The translations under genes were made by a program, and so were the position numbers. The notes below the pieces were generated by a model, which worked only from the letters and a program-made list of their open reading frames with translations, ran no database searches and was not told the origin of the DNA. DNA of 64,000 nucleotides from contig NZ_CP066796.1 of the NCBI RefSeq assembly GCF_017161565.1, positions 1,116,001 through 1,180,000 of the forward strand, in the 5' to 3' direction. Every line of letters begins with the position of its first letter. Within the stretch, counting starts at the first letter, position 1. Source of the stretch: Erwinia amylovora (GTDB lineage: Bacteria; Pseudomonadota; Gammaproteobacteria; Enterobacterales; Enterobacteriaceae). This document shows positions 20,035 through 28,894 of the stretch, piece by piece.

Positions 20035-20167
20035 ATTAAATCAATGATTTACGCTATTATTAGTCCGGCCTGATTAATTCCGGGTGTCGTATTAGTGTCC
20101 TTACCTTCAATATCGCGTCAATTTTGCACGCATGTTCCGTTAAGTAATTCGGTGCAAGATGTGCAAA

Positions 20168-20395
20168 CTACTGTACCGTTTCCAACTTTCCTACCCCCAT
20201 TTCCTGCAATGCAGAAAGCGATATGCCTGTCTGAGCTAACCAGCTCGCCCAGGTGTGCCTCCAGTCATGAATCCTGAAGTTTTCAATGCCTGCACGTTTT
20301 AGCGCTGCGCACCATGCAGTTTTAATGTCAACACGCATCTTTCTGGCGGCAGCCGTTGTCGTCCCATCATTGCGTTCAGATGCCGCGGTGTGCAC
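20168..20395 (-). pseudogene. C-terminal remnant of a tRNA-Arg-specific phage integrase
   Basis: 75 codons resembling the catalytic end of lambdoid tyrosine recombinases: [20 protein letters not shown], then [15 protein letters not shown] carrying the His-x-x-Arg catalytic pair, then QEMG. The N-terminal two thirds are absent and the frame leaves the family right after QEMG (GVGKLETVQ), before the catalytic Tyr. The position beside tRNA-Arg matches DLP12-type prophage integration in E. coli. No second copy of the tRNA 3' end was found downstream. Confidence 0.85.
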
Positions 20396-21968
20396 AAAAT
20401 GATAGTGCGCTAATATGCCTGTAATTTACGCAGAGGCAACGTTGAGGGAGGCCCCCCCCTAAATCGGCGAATAATGTTAACCTGGTTAGCGTACAAAATG
20501 TCTCGTTAGCTCCTCAACCGTTATCGCTGCTGTATAAACGCTTCGTCGCGCCTCAATCCGAATGAGTGCTTTACCAGCTTATAACTCAACCAGTTGTCAA
20601 CAATATTCAGTTATAAAGCAGTGATCTGCCTTAGCTTATTCTTAACCCACATAAACCGTGGGAAGTGTTAACTTCCCCGACAGGCTTACTGGTAAACCAT
20701 TTGCGAAATAAACATGAAGCTTGTCACTAAAAATAATCCCCGAATCCCTTTGTGACATATCAATATTAAATGTTGTAGCATAATTAATTTTTGTGTATGA
20801 CATATCGTCTGATTCGATACACTTCTACAAAATATCATCGCTCTTAAGGGAAAATTTCTCTAATTCACAGGTTGTCAATTCAGGGAGTTTATCTCGAAAT
20901 AAGGATGACAGATATTTATCGCTCACCCTGTTTATCATTCTCTTACTATTGCGTTAGCATTTGTTGCCGCCCGGATCTGATAACAGATATATCACCTGCC
21001 AGTAAGGACTAACCGATGGCCGGAACAGCTTGTCTGACAACATCACTGCGGTTATTTATCATCATGGTTTTGAGTTTATGAATGCTGGCGTAAGTAACCT
21101 TGATAAGCAGAAAGGCAAATCGTAATCGAGAAAGCGGCTTGCTGTTGTTGTTACCGGCTTACCTCGCGTATCCAATGCTTGCTGACCTGACAAAACCGCT
21201 GCTTAGCCAGTCAGATTAGTGATACCGCCAGGCCGATCGCTTATTTCATCCGGCAGTAACCGAAAATCATTCTCCAGATGAGATATTTCAGGTCGCCTGG
21301 TAAAAATACGTTCCTTTTGATTCTTCCACCTTGCCCATTCCTCATTCCATCACCGTTACCATTTTTTGTCGTGTCCCGTCTTGCAATAAGAAACAGACAG
21401 GCAGAATTTTGGCAAGGCCAGGGCAAAGATAAGTCTTAGTGAAAAGTTATTATTAATTTTGAAGAAAATGTATTAAACAGAGTGACAAAAGCCTTTGCAG
21501 AAATGTTGATAATAAAACAATCATTAAATAATATAAAACTGGTGACTCAGGCTAATGTCATAATAACGAGTAAGTTGCTGGAGTATTGCCGTTTTTTCAC
21601 TGAGTTTGACTTTGTGGTTGGCGAAATAGGTACCGCTTGAGTCTTTATCCTTAACCAATAGTCAGGAGTTATGATTTAAAAAAACGTGTAAGCAATCATA
21701 ATGGTATAACCCGGTACCCGGGAGGAGTTGAAATTGAGGCTTTCATACATCAATTGAGAGTGCTCTTTTTATTGCTTCTGAAGGCTGGCGCCTGGAAGCT
21801 TTTCCATATCTTTCTGTTTTTGTTTCAGAGCGGCATCGTTGCCACCAGGGGCGAGACTATCCGGCATTCCCCAGTTTTTCCGGGGCGGACAATAATGAAG
21901 GTTTTTCCTATCTCAGTGAGTATTAACAACGTGTTGCGTATGGCACTGCATGAGAAAATAATCGTGCC
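20396..21968. other. Gene-poor accessory DNA after the tRNA-Arg
   Basis: About 1.6 kb without a supported gene. Frames at 21241-21426 (-) and 21754-21972 (+) have no domain, weak ribosome binding sites and atypical composition and are not called. Many stops in all frames and AT-rich blocks (20700-20900, 21430-21560) suggest a decayed insertion. Confidence 0.6.
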
Positions 21969-22229
21969 ATGACAACATATCGCGTAAGAGTTGGGTTTCA
22001 TAACCCTTCAGCCCTGACATTCAGGCAACTTGATGAGATTTTTGAGCCTCAACGTTTCTGGCGAACAGATTCTTGCGGGGGAAAGTTCCGTTACTTTATG
22101 GAATATCAATATCATTCTGAGGCGAAGGATCTCTGTTCCGTATGCTCCCTGGCTTACTCGCAAGCCTGTAAGGTTAAAAAATGTCCGCTGGTTTTAGTGG
22201 AAATCATGCCTGAAGCCGATATGAGGTAG
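21969..22229 (+). CDS. Hypothetical protein with cysteine cluster
   Basis: 86 residues, no recognised family. Starts MTTYRVRVGFHNPSALTF and ends with a cysteine-rich block CSVCSLAYSQACKVKKCP that could bind a metal or form disulphides. No signal peptide or membrane segment. The ribosome binding site is weak, so the gene is uncertain, but the amino acid composition looks protein-like. Confidence 0.4.
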   Translation: MTTYRVRVGFHNPSALTFRQLDEIFEPQRFWRTDSCGGKFRYFMEYQYHSEAKDLCSVCSLAYSQACKVKKCPLVLVEIMPEADMR

Positions 22230-22350
22230 CGGGCCAGGTCGGCAGGATCACGCTGACGAGCGGTCGGTGTAATGGCCTTCGGAGCCTTCCCGGCAATGCT
22301 CTGCGCTTTAGACTTAAGCCATATCTGGCGCATTGTGCGCCAGAAATTAA

Positions 22351-22656
22351 TCAGTTAGGTTTACTGGCGCCATTTTGAGCAGCATTGAAAATGGGTGATG
22401 TTGCAACGATCGGAAGCCTGAAGTCGTTACTCTCATTGATTAAGCACACGGTGCGCAGATGACGGTTACAGATAAACCAAATTTCGTCACGGTCGTTCGA
22501 AAGAATGTAGTAAGCATCAGATGTTTCTGAAGGGTTAAAGCAGCCCAACGCACGATAGGCTGTGTTGCTACTAAATCCACTCTGCAATGGAAGTGGACGC
22601 GGGCCGTTTTCCATTTCCTGTACTCTCAGATAGAGACCTTGTTCGAGCCACAGCAT
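22351..22656 (-). CDS. Hypothetical cytoplasmic protein
   Basis: 101 residues, not recognised. The N-terminus MLWLEQGLYLRVQEMENGPR is followed by a compact, well-mixed sequence including YYILSNDRDEIWFICNRHLRTV, suggesting a small mostly beta domain. AGGTGATCT before the ATG is a good ribosome binding site. It stands alone in the accessory stretch. Confidence 0.65.
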   Translation of the reverse strand: MLWLEQGLYLRVQEMENGPRPLPLQSGFSSNTAYRALGCFNPSETSDAYYILSNDRDEIWFICNRHLRTVCLINESNDFRLPIVATSPIFNAAQNGASKPN

Positions 22657-22892
22657 AGATCACCTGCAATCGGTGTTAAGGTAGGAGTATTATAACCAAT
22701 GCTGTTCATTTCGCCTGCCACAGCTATTGACTGTCATTACTACCTCGCCGCTGCTGGAAAACGTAACGGGGCTTGAAATCATGTGGCGGATCCACAGAGG
22801 TAATACTTTATCTCCCTCGAACTTCGTTTCTTTGGGTAAAAAAACAGCAATCGTGTTATGGTGCATCTCGTTCACCAATGAGGTCGAATATC

Positions 22893-23054
22893 ATGTCTCT
22901 TTTCAATCTTGCGCTGGCTAAAATTGGCAAAACCACAAATGATGCAAGGTGCCCTGTCTGCGATAAAACTTCAAAGCAATCAACCATTAAAATATCTAAA
23001 AAACAGACCTTAATTTGCCCGCAGTGTAAATCCCTTTTCGTTATACACAGCTAA
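22893..23054 (+). CDS. Small zinc-ribbon protein (possibly YnfU-like)
   Basis: 53 residues from ATG 22893 with GAGGT at 22880-22884. Two CxxC knuckles, CPVC (about residue 20) and CPQC (about 42), frame a Lys/Ser-rich strand region: a minimal zinc ribbon. Size and pattern recall the small enterobacterial zinc protein YnfU, but this is from memory and unaligned. A longer frame from 22773 is not supported by composition. Confidence 0.7.
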   Translation: MSLFNLALAKIGKTTNDARCPVCDKTSKQSTIKISKKQTLICPQCKSLFVIHS

Positions 23055-23283
23055 AACCTGCTACTGATAAACAGGGGTTAATGCGTGGCGCTAAAAACTT
23101 CACCTATCTGGTCAGCCTTTTCAGGGCAAGAAACCGCATAGTGGAGAAATGATATCTCGCGCCAGCGGCACGATGCCATGATAACTCTATGATAGTTGAT
23201 GTAAAACTGGAGGCTACCCTGAGTTCGTTTTTTGCTGTAGTTTAGTCAGCTTAGGAATAAACCGATCACCATAGAGGCCGAAT

Positions 23284-23580
23284 ATGTATAAAAAAATCAT
23301 GCTGTGCCTGGTTTGGGGGTTGTTAAGTGCATGTACGGCTTCGGTCGGGCAGAATTTTGATGATACAAAACTGGCGCAAATAAAATATGACGTTACGTCC
23401 AGGCAGGATCTGATAGCTTTATTTGGTCAACCATCTTCAGAAACGCCCTTTCCGCAGGGGCAAACTATTTTAATGTGGACCTGGAGCCAGGCAAAAGCAA
23501 TGAGCACTACGCAGGGAAGGACGCTGACCATAAGATTACTTAACGGCAAGGTCAAGAGCTACGCGGCCAGCCAAAGCTGA
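23284..23580 (+). CDS. Small lipoprotein, SmpA/BamE-like fold candidate
   Basis: 98 residues with a lipoprotein signal: MYKKIMLCLVWGLLSAC, lipobox LSAC and lipidated Cys at residue 17. The mature part (YDVTSRQDLIALFGQPSSETPF..TILMWTW) has the T-x-x-D/E-x-x-x-x-GxP pattern of SmpA/OmlA (BamE-like) domains. Probable outer-membrane anchored. Function unknown. It ends just before a tRNA-Gly gene on the other strand. Confidence 0.75.
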   Translation: MYKKIMLCLVWGLLSACTASVGQNFDDTKLAQIKYDVTSRQDLIALFGQPSSETPFPQGQTILMWTWSQAKAMSTTQGRTLTIRLLNGKVKSYAASQS

Positions 23581-23609
23581 GCAATATATTGGACGTGAAA
23601 GAGCAGTCT

Positions 23610-23683
23610 TGGAGCGGCCAGCGGGAATCGAACCCGCGTCATCAGCTTGGGAAGCTGAGGTAATACCATTATACGATGGCCGC
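23610..23683 (-). tRNA. tRNA-Gly (anticodon CCC)
   Basis: A 74-base cloverleaf on the minus strand: acceptor GCGGCCA..TGGCCGC, anticodon stem TCAGC/GCTGA with loop TTCCCAA (anticodon CCC), T arm CGGGTTCGATTCCCG and encoded CCA (23610-23612). Confidence 0.95.
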
Positions 23684-23699
23684 CTGGCGTGGCGCAGTA

Positions 23700-24019
23700 T
23701 AACACACTTATAAAACAATTGTTTAATTATGGCAGAGCTAAATCGCTTATGCCGTTCGCACTTCCCCAGCTGGCCAGCAGCGTGTTCCGATCAGCCAAAT
23801 CATTTTTTCTTATCAAGAAGAGATGTGGGTCCTGAATTGAGCCGCCCTGAAGCCCGTTACCAGCATAGTTAACGTTTCTTATTGACGACATGAGAGTATG
23901 CGGTTTTCGACCCGGCGGATTTTCACGTCATGCTGAATTGGCGCAAGGTGAATAAAACTGACACATAGGCGAAATCGTGTTAGTCTGAATTTCCATACTA
24001 TAAAAAATTAAGCAGGTTT
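23700..24019. other. Upstream region of the small cold-shock-type gene
   Basis: 320 bp with no reading frame worth calling. It may be a long 5' untranslated leader for the next gene, as is common for cold-shock mRNAs, but no specific element was recognised. Confidence 0.4.
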
Positions 24020-24172
24020 ATTATCCAAAATATCAAATATCAGTGCCCGTCTTGTCAAGGATGTCAGTACCGCTTCTCAGTCTTTAACATCACTGCCAAA
24101 AATCCTCACGGTGCCAACTGCATTTTCTGTAAAGCTCAAATGATGGTCAGTTATAAGGCATTTGCCAGCTGA
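24020..24172 (+). CDS. YmcF/YnfQ-like small cold-shock protein, AUU start
   Basis: A 50-codon frame with four cysteines in two pairs (CPSC and CIFC) and the motifs CQYRFSVFNITAKNPHGANC. This resembles the E. coli cold-induced small proteins YmcF and YnfQ, which are reported to start at AUU. Here too no ATG, GTG or TTG is available at the right place and ATT (24020-24022) follows AGCAGG. A minimal zinc ribbon is likely. No cspA-type gene is next to it, unlike the E. coli copies. Confidence 0.7.
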   Translation: MIQNIKYQCPSCQGCQYRFSVFNITAKNPHGANCIFCKAQMMVSYKAFAS

Positions 24173-24227
24173 TAATCATTGCCGTCGGCTTGTTGCCGAT
24201 GGTAGATATCCTCCTCAGTTTCGCCTC

Positions 24228-24326
24228 TCAGTTCCCCGGCATTGCCGCGCCAGATGCGATAAACCAGAACAAAAACGCCATCGCAGCTAAAAAGATAAGT
24301 CCGGGGGCAATTGCTCTTTTATTCAC
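24228..24326 (-). CDS. YoaK-like 32-residue membrane peptide, GTG start
   Basis: GTG (24324-24326) preceded by AAGG nine bases upstream opens a 32-codon frame: a short basic N-terminus (NKRAIAPG), one membrane helix (LIFLAAMAFLFWFIASGAA) and the tail MPGN. The pattern of hydrophobic residues, WF in the helix and a Pro-Gly tail resembles the E. coli small membrane protein YoaK (also 32 residues). Below usual gene-calling length. Function unknown. Confidence 0.6.
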   Translation of the reverse strand: MNKRAIAPGLIFLAAMAFLFWFIASGAAMPGN

Positions 24327-24602
24327 GCCATTTCACCTTGTGTTGGTCATTAAAGGGGAAGGCGAAGTCTATCATATCCAGTATATGGCTTTACAGCAGT
24401 CCCGGTGTTTTGCGGGCAAAATGCGGTTTTAAGCCGGTCTCTCAAACCTTACGCCTGCTGATATCGAGGTGATGCAGCCATCAGCGCTTGCACCTTATTA
24501 CTCGGTTTCCGGCATTAGCAGGTCGTTTAATGGCCCGCTGGTCAGCGCACTCCAATACAGCGGCTATAATGGTAGCTGATGTTAAACAACCGGAGAACAA
24601 CA

Positions 24603-25034
24603 ATGACCATTCATAAGAAAGGACAGGCACACTGGGAAGGCAACATTAAGCAGGGTAAAGGCACGGTTTCCACCGAAAGTGGTGCGCTAAGCCAGCAGCC
24701 GTACGGATTCAATACTCGTTTTGAAGGTAAACCGGGAACCAACCCGGAAGAGTTGATCGGCGCTGCGCACGCAGCCTGTTTTTCGATGGCGCTTTCGCTA
24801 ATGCTGGGTGAAGCCGGGCATACGCCTGAAAGTATTGATACCACCGCCGATGTTTCGCTGGACAAAGTGGATGGTGGTTTTTCCATTACCAAAGTGGCGC
24901 TGCAGAGCAAGATTGCATTACCGGGGATTGAAAAATCCACCTTTGACGGGATCATCCAGCAGGCGAAAGCAGGATGCCCAATCTCTAAACTGCTTAATAC
25001 TGAAATTAGCCTTGACTACCAGCTGGAAAATTAA
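24603..25034 (+). CDS. osmC: OsmC, osmotically inducible organic hydroperoxide reductase
   Basis: Thiol peroxidase that reduces organic hydroperoxides. 143 residues with the family's two cysteines: Cys59 in AAHAACFSMAL and the second in AKAGCPISKLL. ATG 24603 follows CGGAGAAC; an upstream ATG at 24579 gives an N-terminal extension unlike E. coli OsmC. Transcribed alone. In relatives it is induced by osmotic and stationary-phase signals. Confidence 0.95.
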   Translation: MTIHKKGQAHWEGNIKQGKGTVSTESGALSQQPYGFNTRFEGKPGTNPEELIGAAHAACFSMALSLMLGEAGHTPESIDTTADVSLDKVDGGFSITKVALQSKIALPGIEKSTFDGIIQQAKAGCPISKLLNTEISLDYQLEN

Positions 25035-25204
25035 CTCCGGTTGAAGATGATGATGTTCTGGTTAAGTCAGGAAACTGTTAAGGATGTGAAAAAAACGCAC
25101 TAATCCTTCTGCTTTAGGAGTTGGAGAGATTGGGTAGTGTTGTGCTTTCCCTGATATTCAGGCAGCGGCAGTTTTCAGGCCGTATGCTAAATGAGGATAT
25201 CAAA

Positions 25205-25642
25205 ATGAAAAAAACAACACTGTCAGCAATAATTGTCATTTTCACAGCAGGCGCTTTTTTTACACACCTTTCGCATGCACAAGGTCCGGGCGATGGCCCG
25301 GATCGCTCCTGGCACCAGCGGCAGGGTGAGCACGATAATCGTGGCGACGACCGTCGTGCCGACCCTGGCCACATCGATCGTGGTTACGGCAGTCGTGAAG
25401 GCCCGGAACAACGTAATCATTTCACCTGGCTCGGCGATGATTTTCGCCGTGGTCAGCCGGCTCCCCGGCGCTACCGTGGCGGCGACTACCGCGTTGACGA
25501 CTGGCGCGACCGTGGACTGGACGAGCCACCGCGCGGTGCGCACTGGGCTTATATAGACGGCAATTATGTGCTGATTGCGGCTGCAACGGGGCTGATTACG
25601 GCGATCATCGTCGGTAATTTGTCAGGGTCAGGCTACCACTGA
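25205..25642 (+). CDS. RcnB-family periplasmic protein
   Basis: 145 residues with a signal peptide (residues 1-25, cleavage after HA). The mature part is Asp/Arg/Gly/His rich (DRSWHQRQGEHDNRGDD) and ends with the RcnB domain: YRGGDYRVDDWRDRGLDEPPRGAHWAYIDGNYVLIAAATGLI. RcnB in E. coli is a periplasmic protein that tunes nickel/cobalt efflux. No rcnA efflux gene is nearby, so a nickel role is not supported by context. GAGG lies ahead of ATG 25205. Confidence 0.85.
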   Translation: MKKTTLSAIIVIFTAGAFFTHLSHAQGPGDGPDRSWHQRQGEHDNRGDDRRADPGHIDRGYGSREGPEQRNHFTWLGDDFRRGQPAPRRYRGGDYRVDDWRDRGLDEPPRGAHWAYIDGNYVLIAAATGLITAIIVGNLSGSGYH

Positions 25643-25898
25643 TCCTCTTCAGCCGATGCTCTGCGCCATCGGCTTATCCCATTTTTCTACAGGTTATTCC
25701 GCTGAAGAATTGGTCTTACTCGCGCCATTATTATTATTTTCAGCCTGTTATGTTGCATGCTGTTACATCTCATTTCTTCGGCATATGCCGCATATTATCG
25801 TCAGCGTCAGGCTTGTTGCCCCGGCATTTGCTCAATTATGATGACCACATCGGACTGAATGAACAGCTTGCTAACATAAACCTGACTAAGGACAGAAC

Positions 25899-26255
25899 AT
25901 GGAAAACCGCATGGATAGACTGACAGGGCATGTTGGCCTGTTACAAGCCGATGTGGCGATGTTGAAAACAGACACAGGGATGCCTAAAACGGATGTTGGC
26001 GCGCTCAAAGTCGGTGTCGACCGGTTGAAAAACGATGTAAGTAAGCTGAAGGAGGATGTCGGTACCCTGAAGATCGATGTGGGGGTAAACAAGTCTAATT
26101 ACGTCACCAAAGAAGATGTCTTCCGGCTTGACAGTAAAATGGAGAGCCTGCGTAGCGAGCTTCACCAGTCCCTGGCCGCCCACTCCAAGTGGTTTGCCAC
26201 ATATCAGCTCGGGTTGCTTGCCCTCGGGCTGGGGTTGGCAAAACTCCTTTTCTGA
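25899..26255 (+). CDS. Heptad-repeat coiled-coil protein with C-terminal membrane anchor
   Basis: 118 residues. Residues 5-65 consist of seven-residue units such as DVGALKV, GVDRLKN, DVSKLKE, DVGTLKI, encoded by near 21-bp DNA units, a strong coiled-coil oligomerisation rod. After a short charged linker the protein ends in a hydrophobic helix (YQLGLLALGLGLAKLLF). It has no signal peptide, so it is probably tail-anchored with the rod in the cytoplasm. AAGGAC precedes ATG 25899. Function not recognised. Confidence 0.7.
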   Translation: MENRMDRLTGHVGLLQADVAMLKTDTGMPKTDVGALKVGVDRLKNDVSKLKEDVGTLKIDVGVNKSNYVTKEDVFRLDSKMESLRSELHQSLAAHSKWFATYQLGLLALGLGLAKLLF

Positions 26256-26317
26256 AGCCTGCTGGGGGTACCCGCTCACTTCCCGCCCGAACCAAACTAT
26301 CCTGTATTTAACCTTAT

Positions 26318-26341
26318 AGACGTCTGGACATGTAGCCATCA
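26318..26341 (+). promoter_or_regulatory. Tandem MetJ boxes upstream of the mmuM-ABC operon
   Basis: AGACGTCT at 26318-26325 matches the met-box consensus at 8 of 8, followed directly by GGACATGT (5 of 8) and AGCCATCA (5 of 8) in the same 8-bp phase. MetJ-SAM binds at least two adjacent boxes. The site is 46-69 bp above the mmuM start. Confidence 0.75.
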
Positions 26342-26386
26342 CCTTATGTAGCATGTACATAAGAATATTCTCTAAGGAAAAGGCCA

Positions 26387-27289
26387 ATGACGCAGCAGAT
26401 AAAGATCCTGGACGGTGGAATGGGGCGTGAACTGGCCAGAGCAGGGGCCCCTTTTCGCCAGCCAGAATGGTCTGCGTTGGCGCTGTATGAGGCTCCGCAA
26501 AGGGTACGTGAGGTTCACGATAGCTTTATCTCTGCCGGAGCGGGCACCATCACTACCAACAGCTATGCAGTTGTCCCTTTCCACATTGGTCAAGCGCGTT
26601 TCCACGCTGACGGTGAGTATCTGGCCGCGCTGGCCGGTCAGTTGGCGCGCCAGGCTGCCAATGCCGCCACGCATCCGGTGCAGGTGGCAGGCAGCCTGCC
26701 TCCGGCGTTGGGTTCATATCGGCCCGATCTGTTTGATGCGCAACAGGCACTGAAGATCTATCGCCTACTGGTAGCGGCACAAGCCCCTTACGTAGACATC
26801 TGGCTGGGTGAAACCATCAGTTCACTGGCAGAAGCGGTCGCTATTCACCAGGCGGTAGCGGATCAGCCTCATCCTTTATGGCTGTCGTTCAGCCTGGAGG
26901 ATGACCCTGATAAAACGCGACGCGACAGTACGTTGCGTTCGGGTGAAAGCGTTTCTGCAGCCGTTGAGCTGGCGGTGGAGTCAGGCGCAACCCATATTCT
27001 GTTCAACTGCAGCAATCCGGAAGTCATGCTATCGGCAGTGCAGCAGGCGGCCGCAACTTTGCGTCGGCTTGGCTCTGAGGCAGGAATTGGCGTTTACGCC
27101 AATGCGTTCGAGCACGGCAGCAACGGAGGCGGAGCAAATGAAGGTCTGAGCGACTTACGGCAGGATACTCATCCGGAAGGCTATTTGCGCTGGGCGCGCG
27201 AGTGGGTAGCGGCAGGTGCTACTCTGGTCGGCGGATGTTGTGGTATTGGACCTGAACACATCCGGTGCCTGGCCAGCGCGTTTAAATAA
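26387..27289 (+). CDS. mmuM: MmuM-type homocysteine S-methyltransferase
   Basis: Cytoplasmic zinc enzyme that makes methionine from homocysteine using S-methylmethionine or SAM. 300 residues; zinc ligands Cys in FNCSNPE and the Cys pair in VGGCCGIGPEHI are present, with N-terminal LDGGMGREL and TITTNSY. In E. coli mmuM follows the S-methylmethionine permease gene mmuP; here mmuP is replaced by a complete ABC importer directly downstream. Tandem MetJ boxes stand upstream. Confidence 0.93.
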   Translation: MTQQIKILDGGMGRELARAGAPFRQPEWSALALYEAPQRVREVHDSFISAGAGTITTNSYAVVPFHIGQARFHADGEYLAALAGQLARQAANAATHPVQVAGSLPPALGSYRPDLFDAQQALKIYRLLVAAQAPYVDIWLGETISSLAEAVAIHQAVADQPHPLWLSFSLEDDPDKTRRDSTLRSGESVSAAVELAVESGATHILFNCSNPEVMLSAVQQAAATLRRLGSEAGIGVYANAFEHGSNGGGANEGLSDLRQDTHPEGYLRWAREWVAAGATLVGGCCGIGPEHIRCLASAFK

Positions 27290-27343
27290 ACACCAGTGCC
27301 CCAACCGCATTGCGGAAAAAAATAAAAACAGGAAAACAACATC

Positions 27344-28888
27344 ATGAATCGTCGCAACTTTATTAAAACCACCGGTGCACTTTCTGTTGCTGCTGCCTGC
27401 TGCGGCTGGCCTTTATCCCCACTTTGGGCGGCTGAAACTACGCCGGAAACCGCCAAAAAAGGCGGCCACCTGATTGTAGGCATCGACAATGCGTCCAGTA
27501 CCGATCGTCTGGACCCGGCATTCTGGTTTGAATCCTACATGTACTTCGTCGGTTCGCAGTTGTTTAACTGCCTGGTAGAAATTGATGAGCAGGGCAAGAT
27601 CGTCCCTTCGTTGGCGGAAAGCTGGGAAGCCCGGGACGGCAGTAAAACCTGGCTGCTCAATATCCGTCAGGGCGTACAATTCCATGATGGCCGCACGTTG
27701 ACTGCCAAAGATGTAGTTTATTCGCTTAATCATCATCGTGACGAGAAATCCAGCTCCTCGGTCAAGGGCTATCTGGAGCCGGTGATATCGCTGGAAGCCG
27801 CTACGCCAAACCAGGTTGTCATCAAGCTGAAAGAGCCAAATGTTGAGTTTATTGCGCTGTTAAGCGATGTGCATTTTGCTATCACCGCCGAACACGAAAG
27901 CTTCGATAAAGGCATTGGTACCGGTGCCTTTATTCTCGAAAACTTCAAGCCCGGAGTGCGGACCCTGGTGAAGCGTAACCCTAATCACTGGAACCCGGCT
28001 CGCGGTCATGTTGATTCTGTTGAAACGCTGGCGATGAATGACTCCACGGCTCGTGTTGCCGCGCTGGCCAGTGGTTCTGCACATCTGATAAACCGCGTTA
28101 ACCCACGTATTGTCGATCGGCTAAAACGGATGCCAGCCATCCAGCTGTTGCGTTCGCGTGACAGTCAGATTTTCACCTTCCCTGGTCTTGCTAATGCAGC
28201 ACCATTTAACACCCTCGACGGGCGTCTCGCGCTGAAATATGCCATCGATCGTCAGCAGATCATAAACACCGTTCTTAGTGGTTATGGCAGCGTAGCCAAT
28301 GACAACCCGATTTTTCCGTCCAGCCCCTATTTCGCTAAGGACATTCCGCAGCGTCCTTATGACCCGGAAAAAGCCAAATTCCACTGGCAGAAAAGCGGTT
28401 TTGGCGGGCCACTGGTGCTGTCGGTTGCCGAGGCTGGCTTCCCGGGCGCGGTGGATGCCGGTCAGCTGTACCAAAACTCTGCCGCAAAAGCTGGTATTCC
28501 GCTGAAGGTTGAACGCGTGCCGGATGATGCTTTCTGGGATAACGTCTGGATGAAGAAGCCCTTTGTTTCCTCCAACTGGGCACTGCGCCCGACGGCGGAT
28601 GCACTGCTGTCGCTGGTATTCACCAGCAACGCCCCGTGGAACGAGTCGCAGTGGAAAGAGCCGGCATTCGATCAGCTGGTCAAAGCTGCGCGCGCTGAAC
28701 AGGATGAACAGAAACGCCGCCAGATATACCATGATATTCAGGTGATGCTGGTGGAGAAGGGCAGCGAAATCATCCCGCTCTACGCCGATGCACTGGATGC
28801 GGCCAGCAGTAAAATCCGTGGCTTCGTTGCCATTCCGGGCTTTACGATGAGCGGTAACCGTGCAGCGGAAAAAGTGTGGTTTGCGTAA
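27344..28888 (+). CDS. Peptide/nickel-type ABC substrate-binding protein with Tat signal
   Basis: Periplasmic binding protein of the SBP_bac_5 (DppA/OppA) family, 514 residues. The N-terminus MNRRNFIKTTGALSVAAACC is a twin-arginine signal, so it is probably exported folded. Family blocks: GGHLIVGIDNASSTDRLDP, LVEIDEQGKIVPSLAESWE, VQFHDGRTLTAKDVVYSLN, GTGAFILENFKPG, LALKYAIDRQQI. It is the second gene of the mmuM unit (54-bp gap) and precedes both permeases. Substrate not visible; context suggests a methionine-related compound. Confidence 0.9.
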   Translation: MNRRNFIKTTGALSVAAACCGWPLSPLWAAETTPETAKKGGHLIVGIDNASSTDRLDPAFWFESYMYFVGSQLFNCLVEIDEQGKIVPSLAESWEARDGSKTWLLNIRQGVQFHDGRTLTAKDVVYSLNHHRDEKSSSSVKGYLEPVISLEAATPNQVVIKLKEPNVEFIALLSDVHFAITAEHESFDKGIGTGAFILENFKPGVRTLVKRNPNHWNPARGHVDSVETLAMNDSTARVAALASGSAHLINRVNPRIVDRLKRMPAIQLLRSRDSQIFTFPGLANAAPFNTLDGRLALKYAIDRQQIINTVLSGYGSVANDNPIFPSSPYFAKDIPQRPYDPEKAKFHWQKSGFGGPLVLSVAEAGFPGAVDAGQLYQNSAAKAGIPLKVERVPDDAFWDNVWMKKPFVSSNWALRPTADALLSLVFTSNAPWNESQWKEPAFDQLVKAARAEQDEQKRRQIYHDIQVMLVEKGSEIIPLYADALDAASSKIRGFVAIPGFTMSGNRAAEKVWFA

Positions 28889-28894
28889 TTTTCC

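Noticed and set aside
21241..21972. Short frames on both strands in the tRNA-Arg flank
   Set aside because: No ribosome binding site, no recognisable domain, odd composition.
25656..25841. 61-codon frame after the RcnB-like gene
   Set aside because: Hydrophobic by AT content, no ribosome binding site and no conserved pattern.
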